Assembly: GCA_963791945.1 (NCBI GenBank)
Contig: CAWBUD010000002.1
Location: forward strand, 620,001-684,000
Reading direction: 5' to 3'
DNA: 64,000 bases
DNA from: PALSA-1003 sp963791945
Lineage (GTDB): Bacteria > Pseudomonadota > Gammaproteobacteria > Burkholderiales > Casimicrobiaceae
Position 1 is the first letter of the stretch, and each line of letters starts with the position of its first letter. The notes under the pieces are model-generated. The model saw nothing but the letters and a program-made list of their open reading frames with translations. It did no database searches and was not told the DNA's origin. Made by a program: the position numbers and the translations under genes. Shown piece by piece: positions 1 to 8,933 of the stretch.

Positions 1-405
1 CACGGCGCAGGGCTGGCGGCGCCGCAGATCGGCGTCGGTCAGCGCGTGGTCATCTTCGGGTTCCAGCACAGCGAGCGCTACCCGGACGCCGAACCTGTGC
101 CCTACACCGAGTTGATCAATCCCGTGCTCACTCCGCTCACGACCGAGATGGAGGAGGGGTGGGAAGGCTGCCTGTCCGTGCCGGGTCTGCGCGGCCAGGT
201 GCCGCGCTTCACGCGGCTGCGCTACACGGGGTTCGATCCCGACGGACGCCCGATCCAGCGGGAAGCGTCGGGCTTCCATGCCCGCGTCGTGCAGCATGAG
301 GTCGATCATCTGGACGGCATCCTGTATCCGATGCGTATCCGCGACATGCGTCAGCTCGGGTACACCGACGTGCTGTTCCCCGACGCGGAAGTCGTCGACG
401 AGTAG
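1..405 (+). CDS. def: Peptide deformylase (5' end outside window)
   Basis: Removes the formyl group from the N-terminal formyl-methionine of new proteins; a cytoplasmic Fe/Zn hydrolase. The frame is open from base 1, so the N-terminus lies upstream. All three family motifs are visible: GAGLAAPQIG at visible residues 2-11, EGCLSVP with the metal-binding Cys57, and HEVDHLDG with metal ligands His99 and His103 and catalytic Glu100. The C-terminus is short and ends at a TAG stop. The GTG at 46 is internal and would delete motif 1, so it is not the start. The partner gene fmt is not in view. Identification is secure; whether it is the housekeeping copy or a paralogue cannot be told. Confidence 0.95.
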   Translation, partial: HGAGLAAPQIGVGQRVVIFGFQHSERYPDAEPVPYTELINPVLTPLTTEMEEGWEGCLSVPGLRGQVPRFTRLRYTGFDPDGRPIQREASGFHARVVQHEVDHLDGILYPMRIRDMRQLGYTDVLFPDAEVVDE

Positions 406-473
406 GAGTTTCGGAGGACCCGTCTCGTCCAGGGTCTGGCTCGCCTCCCCGGCCTGAATAGCCGGTCCTCTCG

Positions 474-493
474 CCCGAGCGCGCACGCTCGGG
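474..493. other. Perfect 8-bp hairpin downstream of def
   Basis: CCCGAGCG (474-481) and CGCTCGGG (486-493) form a perfect stem with a four-base loop. A smaller CCGGC/GCCGG stem lies just upstream, near 446-462. There is no T-run after the stem, so it is not a textbook intrinsic terminator, but its place after def fits a 3'-end or processing structure. It is also compatible with a REP-like repeat, which would need other copies in the genome. The rest of the 406-647 gap holds no coding signal I can support. Confidence 0.35.
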
Positions 494-553
494 TTCCCAA
501 CAGACCAAGGGTAACAACGCCCGCCCTGATTCGTGGGACCGGGATGGCGCGTT

Positions 554-569
554 CGGCTTGCCTTTTGCG
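554..569 (+). promoter_or_regulatory. Weak -24/-12 (sigma-54-like) candidate
   Basis: CGGCTTGCCTTTTGCG has the GG-N10-GC spacing of RpoN promoters and a good TTGC -12 half, but a poor -24 half. It lies about 80 bases upstream of the secreted-protein start at 648. A TATAGT hexamer at 570-575 could instead be a sigma-70 -10 without a convincing -35. Low confidence; listed because a strong RpoN promoter exists elsewhere in the window. Confidence 0.22.
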
Positions 570-647
570 TATAGTTCAAGTGAGCCGGATCTCGGCGGTT
601 CCCCGCCTAGGGCCGGCGATTCCTGTCTCACCTTAGGGAGGTAGACC

Positions 648-1268
648 ATGAAACTGAACTACGTCAGTGCCGCTCTGCTGTTCCTTGTCGCCCCATCGGT
701 CTTCGGTGCACCACCCGCGGTGATACCGTCGCCGGCGCAGCCGGTCGTTGTGACCAATCCACCCTCCAATCCGGTACCGGTGACTCTGCAAGGCACGGGC
801 GCCATCTCGGGCACCGTGTCGGTCGGCAACATCGTCAGCATCAAGGATTTCGATAATCCCGGGCGGGACCCCTACCAAAACAGCTTCTCTCTGCAAATAG
901 ACCCGGGCGCCTCGGCGGTCAAGAATCAGAACTTTTCCGTCGACATTCCGGAAAACACCCGACTGGTAGTCGATCGCATCAATGTGCTCGGCGAACTGCC
1001 GGTCGGCCAGACTTTGATCGGGGTGAACGTTTCTGCTTTCGTCGATAACAGCGCGTCCGGCAATTTCGTCGGGACGACATTCCACGGCACGAGCCCGAGC
1101 GGCGTGGTTTTTAACGGCCCACTCGACATCTTTGTAGGCGATTCCGGCCCTGGACTGGCTGCTGATCGCGGCGATTTCAACCTTTCGCTCTCGGCGTTCC
1201 GGACTCAGACGGCCGGCACCGGGCACGTCTTCGTTCAAGTCTTCGGTCACCTGGTCGCTTTGCCCTGA
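648..1268 (+). CDS. Secreted protein of unknown function
   Basis: I do not recognise this 206-residue protein. It starts with a clear signal peptide (charged MKLN, hydrophobic core, likely cleavage near VFG/APP at residue 20). A Pro/Val/Thr-rich stretch (about 22-50) follows, then a region rich in Val, Ser, Gly, Asn and Phe that looks like beta strands. There is no lipobox, PEP-CTERM tail or further membrane segment. The start is well supported: an AGGGAGGT ribosome site lies about seven bases before the ATG. It stands alone between def and the convergent glnD, with its own upstream gap. A periplasmic or extracellular beta-sandwich protein is my inference. Confidence 0.8.
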   Translation: MKLNYVSAALLFLVAPSVFGAPPAVIPSPAQPVVVTNPPSNPVPVTLQGTGAISGTVSVGNIVSIKDFDNPGRDPYQNSFSLQIDPGASAVKNQNFSVDIPENTRLVVDRINVLGELPVGQTLIGVNVSAFVDNSASGNFVGTTFHGTSPSGVVFNGPLDIFVGDSGPGLAADRGDFNLSLSAFRTQTAGTGHVFVQVFGHLVALP

Positions 1269-1295
1269 GCAACGCGCCGAGCGAACGGCAAGTCG

Positions 1296-3902
1296 CTAGC
1301 TCAGCCGTAGCTGTTCGTAAAGCGCGGTCTCGAGGCGCAGGAGCGCGGCTTCGTCGTGCAGTCGCGCTCCGTCGATGAGGAACACGTCCTCGGCACGCTC
1401 GCCCAGCGTGTTGATCCGTGCGCTCTCCACGTTCACGTTGGCCGTAGCGAGCGTGTAGGCGATCCGGGCGAGGAGTCCCGGACGATCGCCGGCCACGATC
1501 TCGAGGATGTAGTGCGTTCCCTTGTCGTCCGGGAACAGGCTCACTTCCGGTGTCAGCGGGAAATGCTTGAGATGCCGGCTCATGCGTCCTACCGAAGGCG
1601 GCTCCAGCGGACCGCCTTCCGTGAGCGCGCGCTTGAGCTCGAACTCCACGTAGCTGATCGAGGCGCGGTACGCCGTGTTCGGGCTCGCAGGATCGTGCAC
1701 GGTGAAGGTGTCCAGCGCGTAGCCGTGGCGCGTCGTGTAGACCTTCGCATCGAGAATCGACAACCTCTCGCGGCCGAAGAAGCCGCAGATGCGCGCGAAC
1801 AGCGCCTTCTGGTCGGGAAGATAGATCATGACCTGCAGCCCGATGCCCGAGCGCGAGAGCCGAGCCTTCACGATAGGCTCCCGGCCGTCGACACGAAAGT
1901 AGAGTTGGCGAGCGTGCCAGGCGATTTCGTCGGCGCTGTGGCGCTGGAAATACACGTTGTCGAGCTTGTGCCAGAGAGCCTGCTCGGCGTCCTGAGGGAC
2001 CGCGTAGAGACGAAGCTGCCGCGCCGCTTCGCGTCGCCTCGCCTCGAGACTGTCGTCGAGCGTCCGAGTAGCCGATCCGCCGATGAGGCGCGCCTGCGTC
2101 GCATGGAAAAGCTCTTCGAGGAGCTTCGCCTTCCACGCGTTCCACACTTTCGGGCTGGTCCCGCGGATGTCCGCGACGGTCAGCAGATAGAGCGCGGCGA
2201 GGCGGCGCTCCGTCTTTATTTTCGCCGCGAAAGCGGCGATGACCGCGGGGTCGTGGATGTCCTGTTTCTGCGCGGTGAGCGACATGGTCAGATGGTGCTC
2301 GACCAGCCAGCCCACCAGCCGCGCGTCGTCGGATTCGAGGCCGTGCTGGCGGCAGAAGCGCCGTGCGTCGGCCGAACCGAGCTTCGAATGGTCGCCGCCG
2401 CGACCCTTGGCGATGTCGTGAAAGAGCGCGGCGAGATAGAGCACTTCGGGCCGGGCAAAGTCGGTGATGAGCCGCGAGCACAACGGGTACTCGTGGGCGT
2501 GCTGCGCCTCGGTGAACCGACGCAGGTTGCGGATCACCATCAGGATGTGCTCGTCGACGGTGTAGACATGGTAGAGATCGTGCTGCATCTGGCCGACGAT
2601 GCGACCGAACGCGGGCAGGTAGCGGCCGAGGATCCCGTACTGGTTCATCCGCCGCAGCTCGTGGGTGACGCCGCGGGGTTCGCGCAGGATCTGCAGAAAT
2701 CGCGCCCGGTTCGCAGGGTCGCGCCGGAACGCGGCGTCCACGCGGTGACGATTGCGCCATAGCGCGCGCAGCGTCGGAGCCGACATTCCCTTGAGCTCCG
2801 GATGTCTCTGGAGCAGCAGAAAGGCGTCGAAAATCGCTGCCGGCTGCTTCGCAAACAATGCTTCGTCCCGCACGTCCAGGAGCTCGTCGATTGCCTGGAA
2901 ATTCGCGTCGATCGGCTGAACGGCGACCTGTGCCGGGAAGAGCCGCGCGTGCAGGTTCTGCAGGAGGATGACGTTGATCTGCCGGATCGACTTGGCGGCG
3001 CGGTAATAGCGCTGCATGAGCTGCTCGGACGCGCGCCTGGTCGCGGTATCGGCGAGGCCAAGCTCGCCTGCAAGCGCGGTCTGCACGTCGAACACCAGAC
3101 GGTCCTCGCGTCGACCGGCAAGGTAGTGCAGGCGGATGCGCAGATCGTCGATGAGCCGCTCGTGGCGGGCGACGTCGCGCGCTTCGGCCGGGGTCATGAG
3201 TCCGTGTGCCGCGAGCTCGGGCCAGCTTCGGCCCACGCCCGATGCGCGCGCGATCCACAGTATGGTCTGGAGATCGCGGCGTCCGCCGGGGCTTTCCTTG
3301 AGATTCGGCTCGAGGTTATAGGCCGTGTCCTGGTAGCGCAGATGCCGGTGCTGCTGCTCCAGCGCCTTGGCTTCGTAGAATGCGCGCACGTCCAGGGTTG
3401 CGTCGAAGCGTCGGCAGAAGCGCGCGTAGAGCGCGCGCGACCCGGCGAGGAGCCGCCGCTCCAGCAGGCTCGTCCGGATGACCGCATCGCCGCTCATCTC
3501 GGCTTCGCATTCGTCGATGGTGCGAACGCTGTGTCCGATCTCCAGACCCGTGTCCCACATCAGGCGAACGAAGCGTTCGATGTCGCTGCCGCCGTCGATC
3601 GCTAGGTCAAGCGGGAACGGCTGCGGCAGCAAGATCAGGACGTCGACATCGGAGTGCGGAAAGAGCTCGCCGCGCCCATAACCGCCGATCGCGAGCAGGG
3701 CGCAGCCGGCCGGCGGATCGATCTCCGCCCACAGGCCGCGGAGCACTCGATCGGCGAGCCGCGACTGCGCGACCAGGAGCCGGTGCGGCCGCCCATGCGT
3801 GCGATATGCCGACCGCAGCGCATCGCGGCCCGCGTCGAGCGCTTGCTTCCAGCGGAAGACCGGCGCGGCCCGCTCCGGCAGAGAAGCGAGGACGGTGCTC
3901 AA
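1296..3902 (-). CDS. glnD: Bifunctional [protein PII] uridylyltransferase / uridylyl-removing enzyme
   Basis: Senses glutamine and adds or removes UMP on PII proteins, controlling glutamine synthetase and nitrogen genes. The 868 residues match the usual length. Order of parts: nucleotidyltransferase domain with GGYGRGELFPHSDVD at residues 73-87; central HD hydrolase domain (YHVYTVDEH, then LFHDIAKGRGGDHS); two C-terminal ACT domains, the last covering roughly residues 800-868. The start is a TTG, seven bases after the map stop codon, so glnD is probably translated from the map transcript; no strong ribosome site is visible. It ends close to the convergent secreted-protein gene. Identification is firm; the start is less so. 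Confidence 0.95.
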   Translation of the reverse strand: MSTVLASLPERAAPVFRWKQALDAGRDALRSAYRTHGRPHRLLVAQSRLADRVLRGLWAEIDPPAGCALLAIGGYGRGELFPHSDVDVLILLPQPFPLDLAIDGGSDIERFVRLMWDTGLEIGHSVRTIDECEAEMSGDAVIRTSLLERRLLAGSRALYARFCRRFDATLDVRAFYEAKALEQQHRHLRYQDTAYNLEPNLKESPGGRRDLQTILWIARASGVGRSWPELAAHGLMTPAEARDVARHERLIDDLRIRLHYLAGRREDRLVFDVQTALAGELGLADTATRRASEQLMQRYYRAAKSIRQINVILLQNLHARLFPAQVAVQPIDANFQAIDELLDVRDEALFAKQPAAIFDAFLLLQRHPELKGMSAPTLRALWRNRHRVDAAFRRDPANRARFLQILREPRGVTHELRRMNQYGILGRYLPAFGRIVGQMQHDLYHVYTVDEHILMVIRNLRRFTEAQHAHEYPLCSRLITDFARPEVLYLAALFHDIAKGRGGDHSKLGSADARRFCRQHGLESDDARLVGWLVEHHLTMSLTAQKQDIHDPAVIAAFAAKIKTERRLAALYLLTVADIRGTSPKVWNAWKAKLLEELFHATQARLIGGSATRTLDDSLEARRREAARQLRLYAVPQDAEQALWHKLDNVYFQRHSADEIAWHARQLYFRVDGREPIVKARLSRSGIGLQVMIYLPDQKALFARICGFFGRERLSILDAKVYTTRHGYALDTFTVHDPASPNTAYRASISYVEFELKRALTEGGPLEPPSVGRMSRHLKHFPLTPEVSLFPDDKGTHYILEIVAGDRPGLLARIAYTLATANVNVESARINTLGERAEDVFLIDGARLHDEAALLRLETALYEQLRLS

Positions 3903-3909
3903 GCGGGGC

Positions 3910-4707
3910 TCAGCCCGTCGCCGGGGGCGGCGGCGCGCCGGGCGAGAGGGTCAGCACCTCGAACCCCGTGTCGGTGACGAGCACCGTGTGCTCCCACTGG
4001 GCCGAAAGGCTGTGATCGGCGGTCACGACCGTCCAGCCGTCGGCGAGACAGCGGATCGCCGGGCGGCCGGCGTTGATCATCGGCTCGATGGTGAACACCA
4101 TTCCCGCCTGCAGCTTGAGTCCCGTGCCTGCTCGACCGTAATGCAGCACCTGCGGTTCCTCGTGGAACTGGCGGCCGATCCCGTGCCCGCAGAATTCGCG
4201 CACGACCGAGAAGCCGTGGCTTTCGGCGTAGCGCTGGATGGTCGAGCCGATGTCGCCGAGATGCGCCCCGGGCTCGACCGCGCGTATCCCTCGCCACATC
4301 GCCTCGTACGTCACTTCGCAGAGCCGCCGCGCCTGAATCGGAGGCGCACCGATGTAGAACATGCGGCTCGTGTCGCCGTGAAAGCCATCCTTTATGACGG
4401 TGATGTCGATGTTGACGATGTCGCCGGCTTTGAGCTTCTTGTCGCCGGGGATGCCGTGGCAGACGACATGGTTGACCGAGGTACAGATCGCCGCGGGGTA
4501 CGGCTGATATCCGGGCGGCGCATAGTTGAGCGGCGCCGGGATGGTGCCTTGCACCTCCACCATGTACTTGTGACAGAGCCGGTCGAGCTCGCCCGTCGTC
4601 ACGCCCGCCGTCACATGCGGCGCGATGTAGTCGAGGACCTCGGCGGCGAGATTGCCGGCGACGCGCATCTTGGCGACGTCTTCGGCGGATTTGAGCGAGA
4701 CGGACAT
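3910..4707 (-). CDS. map: Methionine aminopeptidase, type I
   Basis: Removes the initiator methionine from nascent proteins, acting after peptide deformylase; cytoplasmic two-metal enzyme. Ligands of the pita-bread fold are visible: Asp pair in NIDITVIKDGFHGDTSR, His in GHGIGRQFHEEP, Glu in FTIEPMIN and Glu in QWEHTVLVTD. I chose the ATG at 4707, giving 265 residues (MSVSLKSAEDV...), close to the E. coli length. An upstream GTG at 4740 would add 11 unconserved residues. It sits between dapD and glnD on the same strand, an arrangement that suggests one transcript. Confidence 0.95.
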   Translation of the reverse strand: MSVSLKSAEDVAKMRVAGNLAAEVLDYIAPHVTAGVTTGELDRLCHKYMVEVQGTIPAPLNYAPPGYQPYPAAICTSVNHVVCHGIPGDKKLKAGDIVNIDITVIKDGFHGDTSRMFYIGAPPIQARRLCEVTYEAMWRGIRAVEPGAHLGDIGSTIQRYAESHGFSVVREFCGHGIGRQFHEEPQVLHYGRAGTGLKLQAGMVFTIEPMINAGRPAIRCLADGWTVVTADHSLSAQWEHTVLVTDTGFEVLTLSPGAPPPPATG

Positions 4708-4765
4708 GGACTGGTTTTCGACGTTCGGACAACGGCGCACTGCGCTTGGGTTCAGACGCCCCGTT

Positions 4766-5596
4766 TCATGTGCGCAGCAGCTCGTTGATGGCTGTTTTGG
4801 CTCGCGTCCGCGCGTCCACCTGCTTGACGATCACTGCGCAGTAGAGGCTGCAGCCCCCTTCGCCGGAGGGCAGGCTCCCCGAAACGACGACGGAGCCTGC
4901 TGGAACTCGGCCGTAGGACACTTTCCCCGTTGCGCGATCGAAGATCTTCGTGCTCTGACCGATGAATACGCCCATGCCCAGTACCGCGTTCTCCTCGACG
5001 ATTACGCCCTCGACGACTTCCGAGCGCGCACCGATGAAACAGTTGTCCTCGATGATGGTGGGGCTGGCCTGCAGCGGTTCAAGTACGCCGCCGATGCCGA
5101 CGCCACCCGAGAGGTGGACATTGCGGCCGATCTGCGCGCACGAGCCGACCGTCACCCAGGTATCCACCATCGTTCCTTCGCCGACGTAGGCGCCGATGTT
5201 GACGTATGACGGCATGAGCACGACGTTGCGTCCGACGTAGGCGCCACGCCGCGCGACGGCGGGCGGCACCACGCGCACGCCCGCTTGCGCGAAGGCCTGG
5301 TCGTCGAACCGGGCGAACTTGGTGGGAACCTTGTCGTAGAAGCGGAAGGGCGCGTCGGGCGCGGCGATACCGATGGGCACGCTGTCGGACAGCCGGAACG
5401 ACAGCAGCACGGCCTTTTTCAGCCATTGATGCGTCGTCCAGCGCCCGTCGAGCTTCTCGGCCACGCGGAGCCGGCCCGCGTCGAGCTCGACGATCGCCGA
5501 TTCGACGGCGTCCCGCACCTCCGCCGGCGCCGATTGCGGCGTGAGCTCGGCGCGTCGCTCCCAGGCAGCTTCGATCGTGGACTGCAGGTCGTGCAT
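4766..5596 (-). CDS. dapD: 2,3,4,5-tetrahydropyridine-2,6-dicarboxylate N-succinyltransferase
   Basis: Catalyses the succinylation step of the diaminopimelate/lysine pathway, feeding both lysine and peptidoglycan synthesis. The 276-residue length is typical. An alpha-helical N-terminal part is followed from about residue 100 by hexapeptide repeats of a left-handed beta-helix (for example VLMPSYVNIGAYVGEGTM, IGGVLEPLQASP, IEDNCFIGARSEVVEG). The partner aminotransferase dapC lies 2.1 kb upstream on the same strand, separated by a two-component pair. A TAAAAT hexamer at 5635-5640 on the minus strand could be its -10, though no good -35 is seen. Confidence 0.95.
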   Translation of the reverse strand: MHDLQSTIEAAWERRAELTPQSAPAEVRDAVESAIVELDAGRLRVAEKLDGRWTTHQWLKKAVLLSFRLSDSVPIGIAAPDAPFRFYDKVPTKFARFDDQAFAQAGVRVVPPAVARRGAYVGRNVVLMPSYVNIGAYVGEGTMVDTWVTVGSCAQIGRNVHLSGGVGIGGVLEPLQASPTIIEDNCFIGARSEVVEGVIVEENAVLGMGVFIGQSTKIFDRATGKVSYGRVPAGSVVVSGSLPSGEGGCSLYCAVIVKQVDARTRAKTAINELLRT

Positions 5597-5745
5597 CGGA
5601 CGGCAAGCGCGAAAACGCGGCCAAAAACGCCGATTTTACGCGGTGTGCGGTCCGTGCGGCGACCGGCGAGCCAGCTCGGGGATGAGCTTGTAGCCTCCTC
5701 TGAGTGCGAGCGAACACCGGGACCACTGCATCTCGACGAGGTTTT

Positions 5746-5776
5746 CCCGGGTATCGCGCTTCGCGCTCAACCCGGG
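5746..5776. other. Nested stem-loop after the LytTR regulator gene
   Basis: CCCGGGT (5746-5752) pairs with ACCCGGG (5770-5776), and inside it GCGC (5756-5759) pairs with GCGC (5763-5766) around TTC. It begins ten bases past the regulator stop codon in the direction of its transcription. There is no U-run on the minus strand, so intrinsic termination is uncertain; it may stabilise the 3' end or separate the regulator from dapD. Confidence 0.4.
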
Positions 5777-5785
5777 CTACAGCGC

Positions 5786-6541
5786 CTACATGGCCTTGAA
5801 GAGATGCGCGAAGGTACGGCTGACGGTGAGCTTTTCGGGCCGCGCTTTCAGCAGGATGAGCGGCTGATCGCGATAGTCCCGATCGACCCGGGCGATGGCG
5901 CGCAGGTTGACGATCGTGCCGCGGTGTACTTGCCAGAACTGCTCGCCGTCCAGCTCGTCAAAGAGGTCTTTGATCGTCTTGCGTATCAGCGCCTCGCCAT
6001 CGGCGGTGACGACCTTGGTGTACTTGTCCTCGGCATGGAAATAGACCACCTCGTCGACCGGAATCAGTCGCATCGACGGGCCGAGCGACGCCTTGATCCA
6101 GCGCAGCGGACCACCCACTTCGCGGGCGTTGAGTTGCGCGAGAACGGTCGTGAGATCGGCGGGCGCGCGCTCGAGGCGCAGCTTGAGCCGCTCGACGACC
6201 TTGCCCATGCGCTCGGTCGTCACGGGCTTCAGCACGTAGTCGACGGCGCCTTGCTCGAACGCCGTGACCGCGTACTGATCATAAGCCGTGACGAAGACGA
6301 CGTGGCAGGCGCCGCCGAGCTCTTCCGCGACTTCGAGGCCCGACTTCACCGGCATTCGGATGTCGAGAAAGACGATGTCGGGCTCGAGCTCGCGCTGCAG
6401 CGCCAGCGCCTGCTCGCCGTTCTCCGCTTCGGCGACGACAGCGAGCTCCGGCCACGCCTGCGCGAGCCGCGAGCGCAGCTGCGCACGCAGCATCGGCTCG
6501 TCTTCGGCGATGAGCGCGCAGGGCTGCTTAGGCTGGCTCAT
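5786..6541 (-). CDS. LytTR-family response regulator (AlgR-like)
   Basis: DNA-binding response regulator of the AlgR/LytR class. The receiver domain (about 8-125) has the acidic cluster EDE at 13-15, the phospho-acceptor Asp60 in FLDIRMP and a Lys in YVLKP. A LytTR DNA-binding domain follows from about residue 145 (YFHAEDKYTKVVT, FWQVHRGTIVNL, LTVSRTFAHLFKAM). The first 14 bases overlap the end of the kinase gene, so the two are translationally coupled. In pseudomonads the homologous pair controls exopolysaccharide and pili; here the targets are unknown. The 251-residue length is normal. Confidence 0.93.
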   Translation of the reverse strand: MSQPKQPCALIAEDEPMLRAQLRSRLAQAWPELAVVAEAENGEQALALQRELEPDIVFLDIRMPVKSGLEVAEELGGACHVVFVTAYDQYAVTAFEQGAVDYVLKPVTTERMGKVVERLKLRLERAPADLTTVLAQLNAREVGGPLRWIKASLGPSMRLIPVDEVVYFHAEDKYTKVVTADGEALIRKTIKDLFDELDGEQFWQVHRGTIVNLRAIARVDRDYRDQPLILLKARPEKLTVSRTFAHLFKAM

Positions 6542-7619
6542 AGGGTAGCTCGACCGTTGCGCGCGCCCCGTGGGGCTCGACTTCCTCCAGCGTGAAGCGC
6601 GCCTGATCGGCGTAGAGCGCGGCGAGCCGCCCGCGCAGGTTGGTCAGGCCGACGCCGTTCCCGATCTTGTTGCCCAGACCATGCCCGTTGTCGACGACCG
6701 AGACGATCAGACGCCTGCCGTCGTGGCGCGCCTGAAGCTCGACCGTGCCGCCCTCAGCCTGTGGCTCCAGCCCGTGCCGGACCGCGTTCTCGACGAGCGA
6801 CATCAGCAGCATCGGCGGAAAGCGGTGCCCGCGCAGCTCCTCCGGAATGCGGATCGCGAAGCGAAGCCTTGTCCCCATGCGCATCTGCATGATCGACAGA
6901 TAGGCCTGGGCGAGGTCGCCCTCCTGTCCAAGGGTCGTGCTGTTGGAGCGGAGCTGCGGCAGCGCTGCGCGCAGATAGGCGATCAGGTGACCCAGCATCA
7001 GGCTCGCCTTGGGTGGCTCCGTCTCGGCGAGAAACTGCACCGATGCGAGCGTGTTGAACAGGAAATGCGGCTCGACCTGCGCCTGCATCAGTTTGAGCTC
7101 CGCTTCGATGGCCTGCTTCGAGAGCAGGTTGCGATCGGCCTCGGCGCGGAGCAGATCGGCGCGGCTGCGCGCCTCGCGGAACTGGATGAGGAAGAACAGG
7201 GAAACGAACAGCCCGTTGCCGAAGCCGGAGAGCAGCGTCCAGGCCTTGTGGCTATCGGAGAACATGTCGACGAACCCGTAACCCGGCTCGCCGATGATCG
7301 TTCCCTTCACGAGAAACACGAGGAAATAGCCGACCGCCGTTCCGATCGCCACTGCGAGCGCGAGTCGCAGCACCGGACGCGGCTTGTACCAGGGCGAAGC
7401 CGCGTTGACGAAGTAGGCTATGGAAAGCCCGAAGCATTGCGCGGTGATGAACGGGTGCCAGAAGGGACGCGTATCCTCGATCGACATCATCGCGGCGTAG
7501 CCCGTGTTGATCGCGATGATCAGGGCGACGATCTGCCACGAGGCGCCGTAGCAGCCTGCGAAAAGCAGTGTCCGCCAGCGGCTCGGGCGCAGGGTCGACG
7601 GCGTGGCGGAGCTCGTCAT
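6528..7619 (-). CDS. Sensor histidine kinase of the LytS/AlgZ (PHFLFN) class
   Basis: Membrane sensor of the pair, 363 residues. About four hydrophobic segments (roughly 18-40, 55-75, 84-104, 128-147) are followed by a short coiled coil and the His_kinase region with QVEPHFLFNTL and phospho-accepting His185. The ATP-binding domain has VENAVRHG and GVGLTNLRGRL. The frame is open further upstream, but those residues are out-of-frame dapC sequence; I start at the ATG at 7619. No large sensory domain is visible, so the signal is probably read in or near the membrane. Coupled to the downstream regulator by a 14-base overlap. Confidence 0.92.
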   Translation of the reverse strand: MTSSATPSTLRPSRWRTLLFAGCYGASWQIVALIIAINTGYAAMMSIEDTRPFWHPFITAQCFGLSIAYFVNAASPWYKPRPVLRLALAVAIGTAVGYFLVFLVKGTIIGEPGYGFVDMFSDSHKAWTLLSGFGNGLFVSLFFLIQFREARSRADLLRAEADRNLLSKQAIEAELKLMQAQVEPHFLFNTLASVQFLAETEPPKASLMLGHLIAYLRAALPQLRSNSTTLGQEGDLAQAYLSIMQMRMGTRLRFAIRIPEELRGHRFPPMLLMSLVENAVRHGLEPQAEGGTVELQARHDGRRLIVSVVDNGHGLGNKIGNGVGLTNLRGRLAALYADQARFTLEEVEPHGARATVELPYEPA

Positions 7620-7738
7620 GGCGGACGATTGTACGCGGGCCGTGGCCGCACATCGGCCCGGGCGACGAAGCGCCTCCGGGGACGACGAAGCGGCCTCGAA
7701 TGGAGCGGGACGGCGCTCCCTCGAGGCCGGCCGCTCCC

Positions 7739-8932
7739 TCAATGGCCACGCGCGAACCGGACCAGCCGATCGACGGCTTCCGCGCACTCGTCGAGGTCGG
7801 CGACGAGCGCTATGCGGACGTAGCCTCGTCCCGGATTCACGCCGTCGGCCTCGCGCGCGAGATACCCCCCGGGGAGCACCGTCACCGCGTGCTCCGCGTA
7901 AAGCCCGCGAGCGAAAGCTGCATCGTCGTCGGAGACCTTGGCCCACAGGTAGAACGCGGCGTCGGGTCGCGTCACTTCGTACGCCGCGGCGACCCGCGGG
8001 AAGAGCGCTGCGAACTTTCGCGCATAGGCGGCGCGATTGGCGCGTACGTGGGCTTCGTCGCTCCACGCGGCGACGCTCGCGGCGGCCACGGCGGGCGACA
8101 TCGCGGAACCGTGGTAGGTGCGGTAGAGCAGAAACAGTTTGATCAGCGCGGCGTCCCCGGCGACGTAGCCCGAACGCAGGCCCGGCGCGTTGGAGCGCTT
8201 GGACAGGCTCCCGAACGAAACGAGCCGCGGGTAGCCGTCGCGCCCCAGCATCCTCGCCGCGGCGAGCGAGCCCAGGGGCGCATGCGCTTCGTCGAAATAG
8301 ATTTCCGAGTAACACTCGTCGGCGGCAATCACGAAACCGTGCCGATCGCAGAGCTCGAACAGTCTTCGCCAGTCGTCGAGCGTCATTACGCGGCCCGTCG
8401 GATTATCAGGCGAGCAGACGTAGAGGAGCTGTGTGCGTCGCCAAATCGCGTCGGGTACGGCGTCCCAGCGCGGCGCGTAGCCGTCGCGGGCCAGACTGTT
8501 GACGCAGAAGGTCGTCGCGCCGGCGAGGAGCGCCGCTCCTTCGTAGATCTGGTAGAACGGATTGGGGACGACGACGGTCGCGCCGACGCGGCTCCGGTCG
8601 ACCACGGTTTGCGCGAAGGCGAACAGCGCCTCGCGGCTCCCGAGCACCGGCAGAACCTGCGTGGCCGCGTCGAGTGCTCCGAGCCCGTGTCGGCGCATGA
8701 GCCACGCGGCGATCGCTTCACGCAGGGCGGGCGCGCCGGCCGTTGTGGGATAATTCGCCACACCTTTCGCGCCCGCCGCGAGCGCATCGAGGATGAATTG
8801 CGGCGTGGGATGCTTCGGCTCGCCGAGCGAAAGGTTGATCGGCCTGAGCTGTGGTGGTGGCGCAATGCCCGCGAAGAGCGCTCGCAGCCGCTCGAACGGG
8901 TAGGGCTGCAACAACGCGAGCTGCGGATTCAA
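7739..8932 (-). CDS. dapC: Succinyldiaminopimelate transaminase
   Basis: PLP-dependent class I/II aminotransferase that converts N-succinyl-2-amino-6-ketopimelate to N-succinyl-diaminopimelate, the step after DapD. The 397-residue protein shows the family start (NPQLALLQPYPFERLRAL), the cofactor-contact region VCSPDNPTGRVM and the PLP lysine in SFGSLSKRSNAPGLRSG. The frame is open upstream to 9145, but the family begins at NPQL, so I take the TTG at 8930-8932. A TATAAT box sits about 30 bases upstream of it. Assignment to DapC rather than another aminotransferase rests on sequence feel plus the nearby dapD. Confidence 0.88.
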   Translation of the reverse strand: MNPQLALLQPYPFERLRALFAGIAPPPQLRPINLSLGEPKHPTPQFILDALAAGAKGVANYPTTAGAPALREAIAAWLMRRHGLGALDAATQVLPVLGSREALFAFAQTVVDRSRVGATVVVPNPFYQIYEGAALLAGATTFCVNSLARDGYAPRWDAVPDAIWRRTQLLYVCSPDNPTGRVMTLDDWRRLFELCDRHGFVIAADECYSEIYFDEAHAPLGSLAAARMLGRDGYPRLVSFGSLSKRSNAPGLRSGYVAGDAALIKLFLLYRTYHGSAMSPAVAAASVAAWSDEAHVRANRAAYARKFAALFPRVAAAYEVTRPDAAFYLWAKVSDDDAAFARGLYAEHAVTVLPGGYLAREADGVNPGRGYVRIALVADLDECAEAVDRLVRFARGH

Positions 8933-8933
8933 C

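Noticed and set aside
1356..2762. 468-codon plus-strand frame inside glnD
   Set aside because: Antisense to a gene with full motifs; composition typical of a shadow frame.
5746..5776. Classical Rho-independent terminator for the LytTR regulator
   Set aside because: The stem-loop is real, but on the transcribed strand it is followed by A residues rather than U; kept only as a stem-loop.
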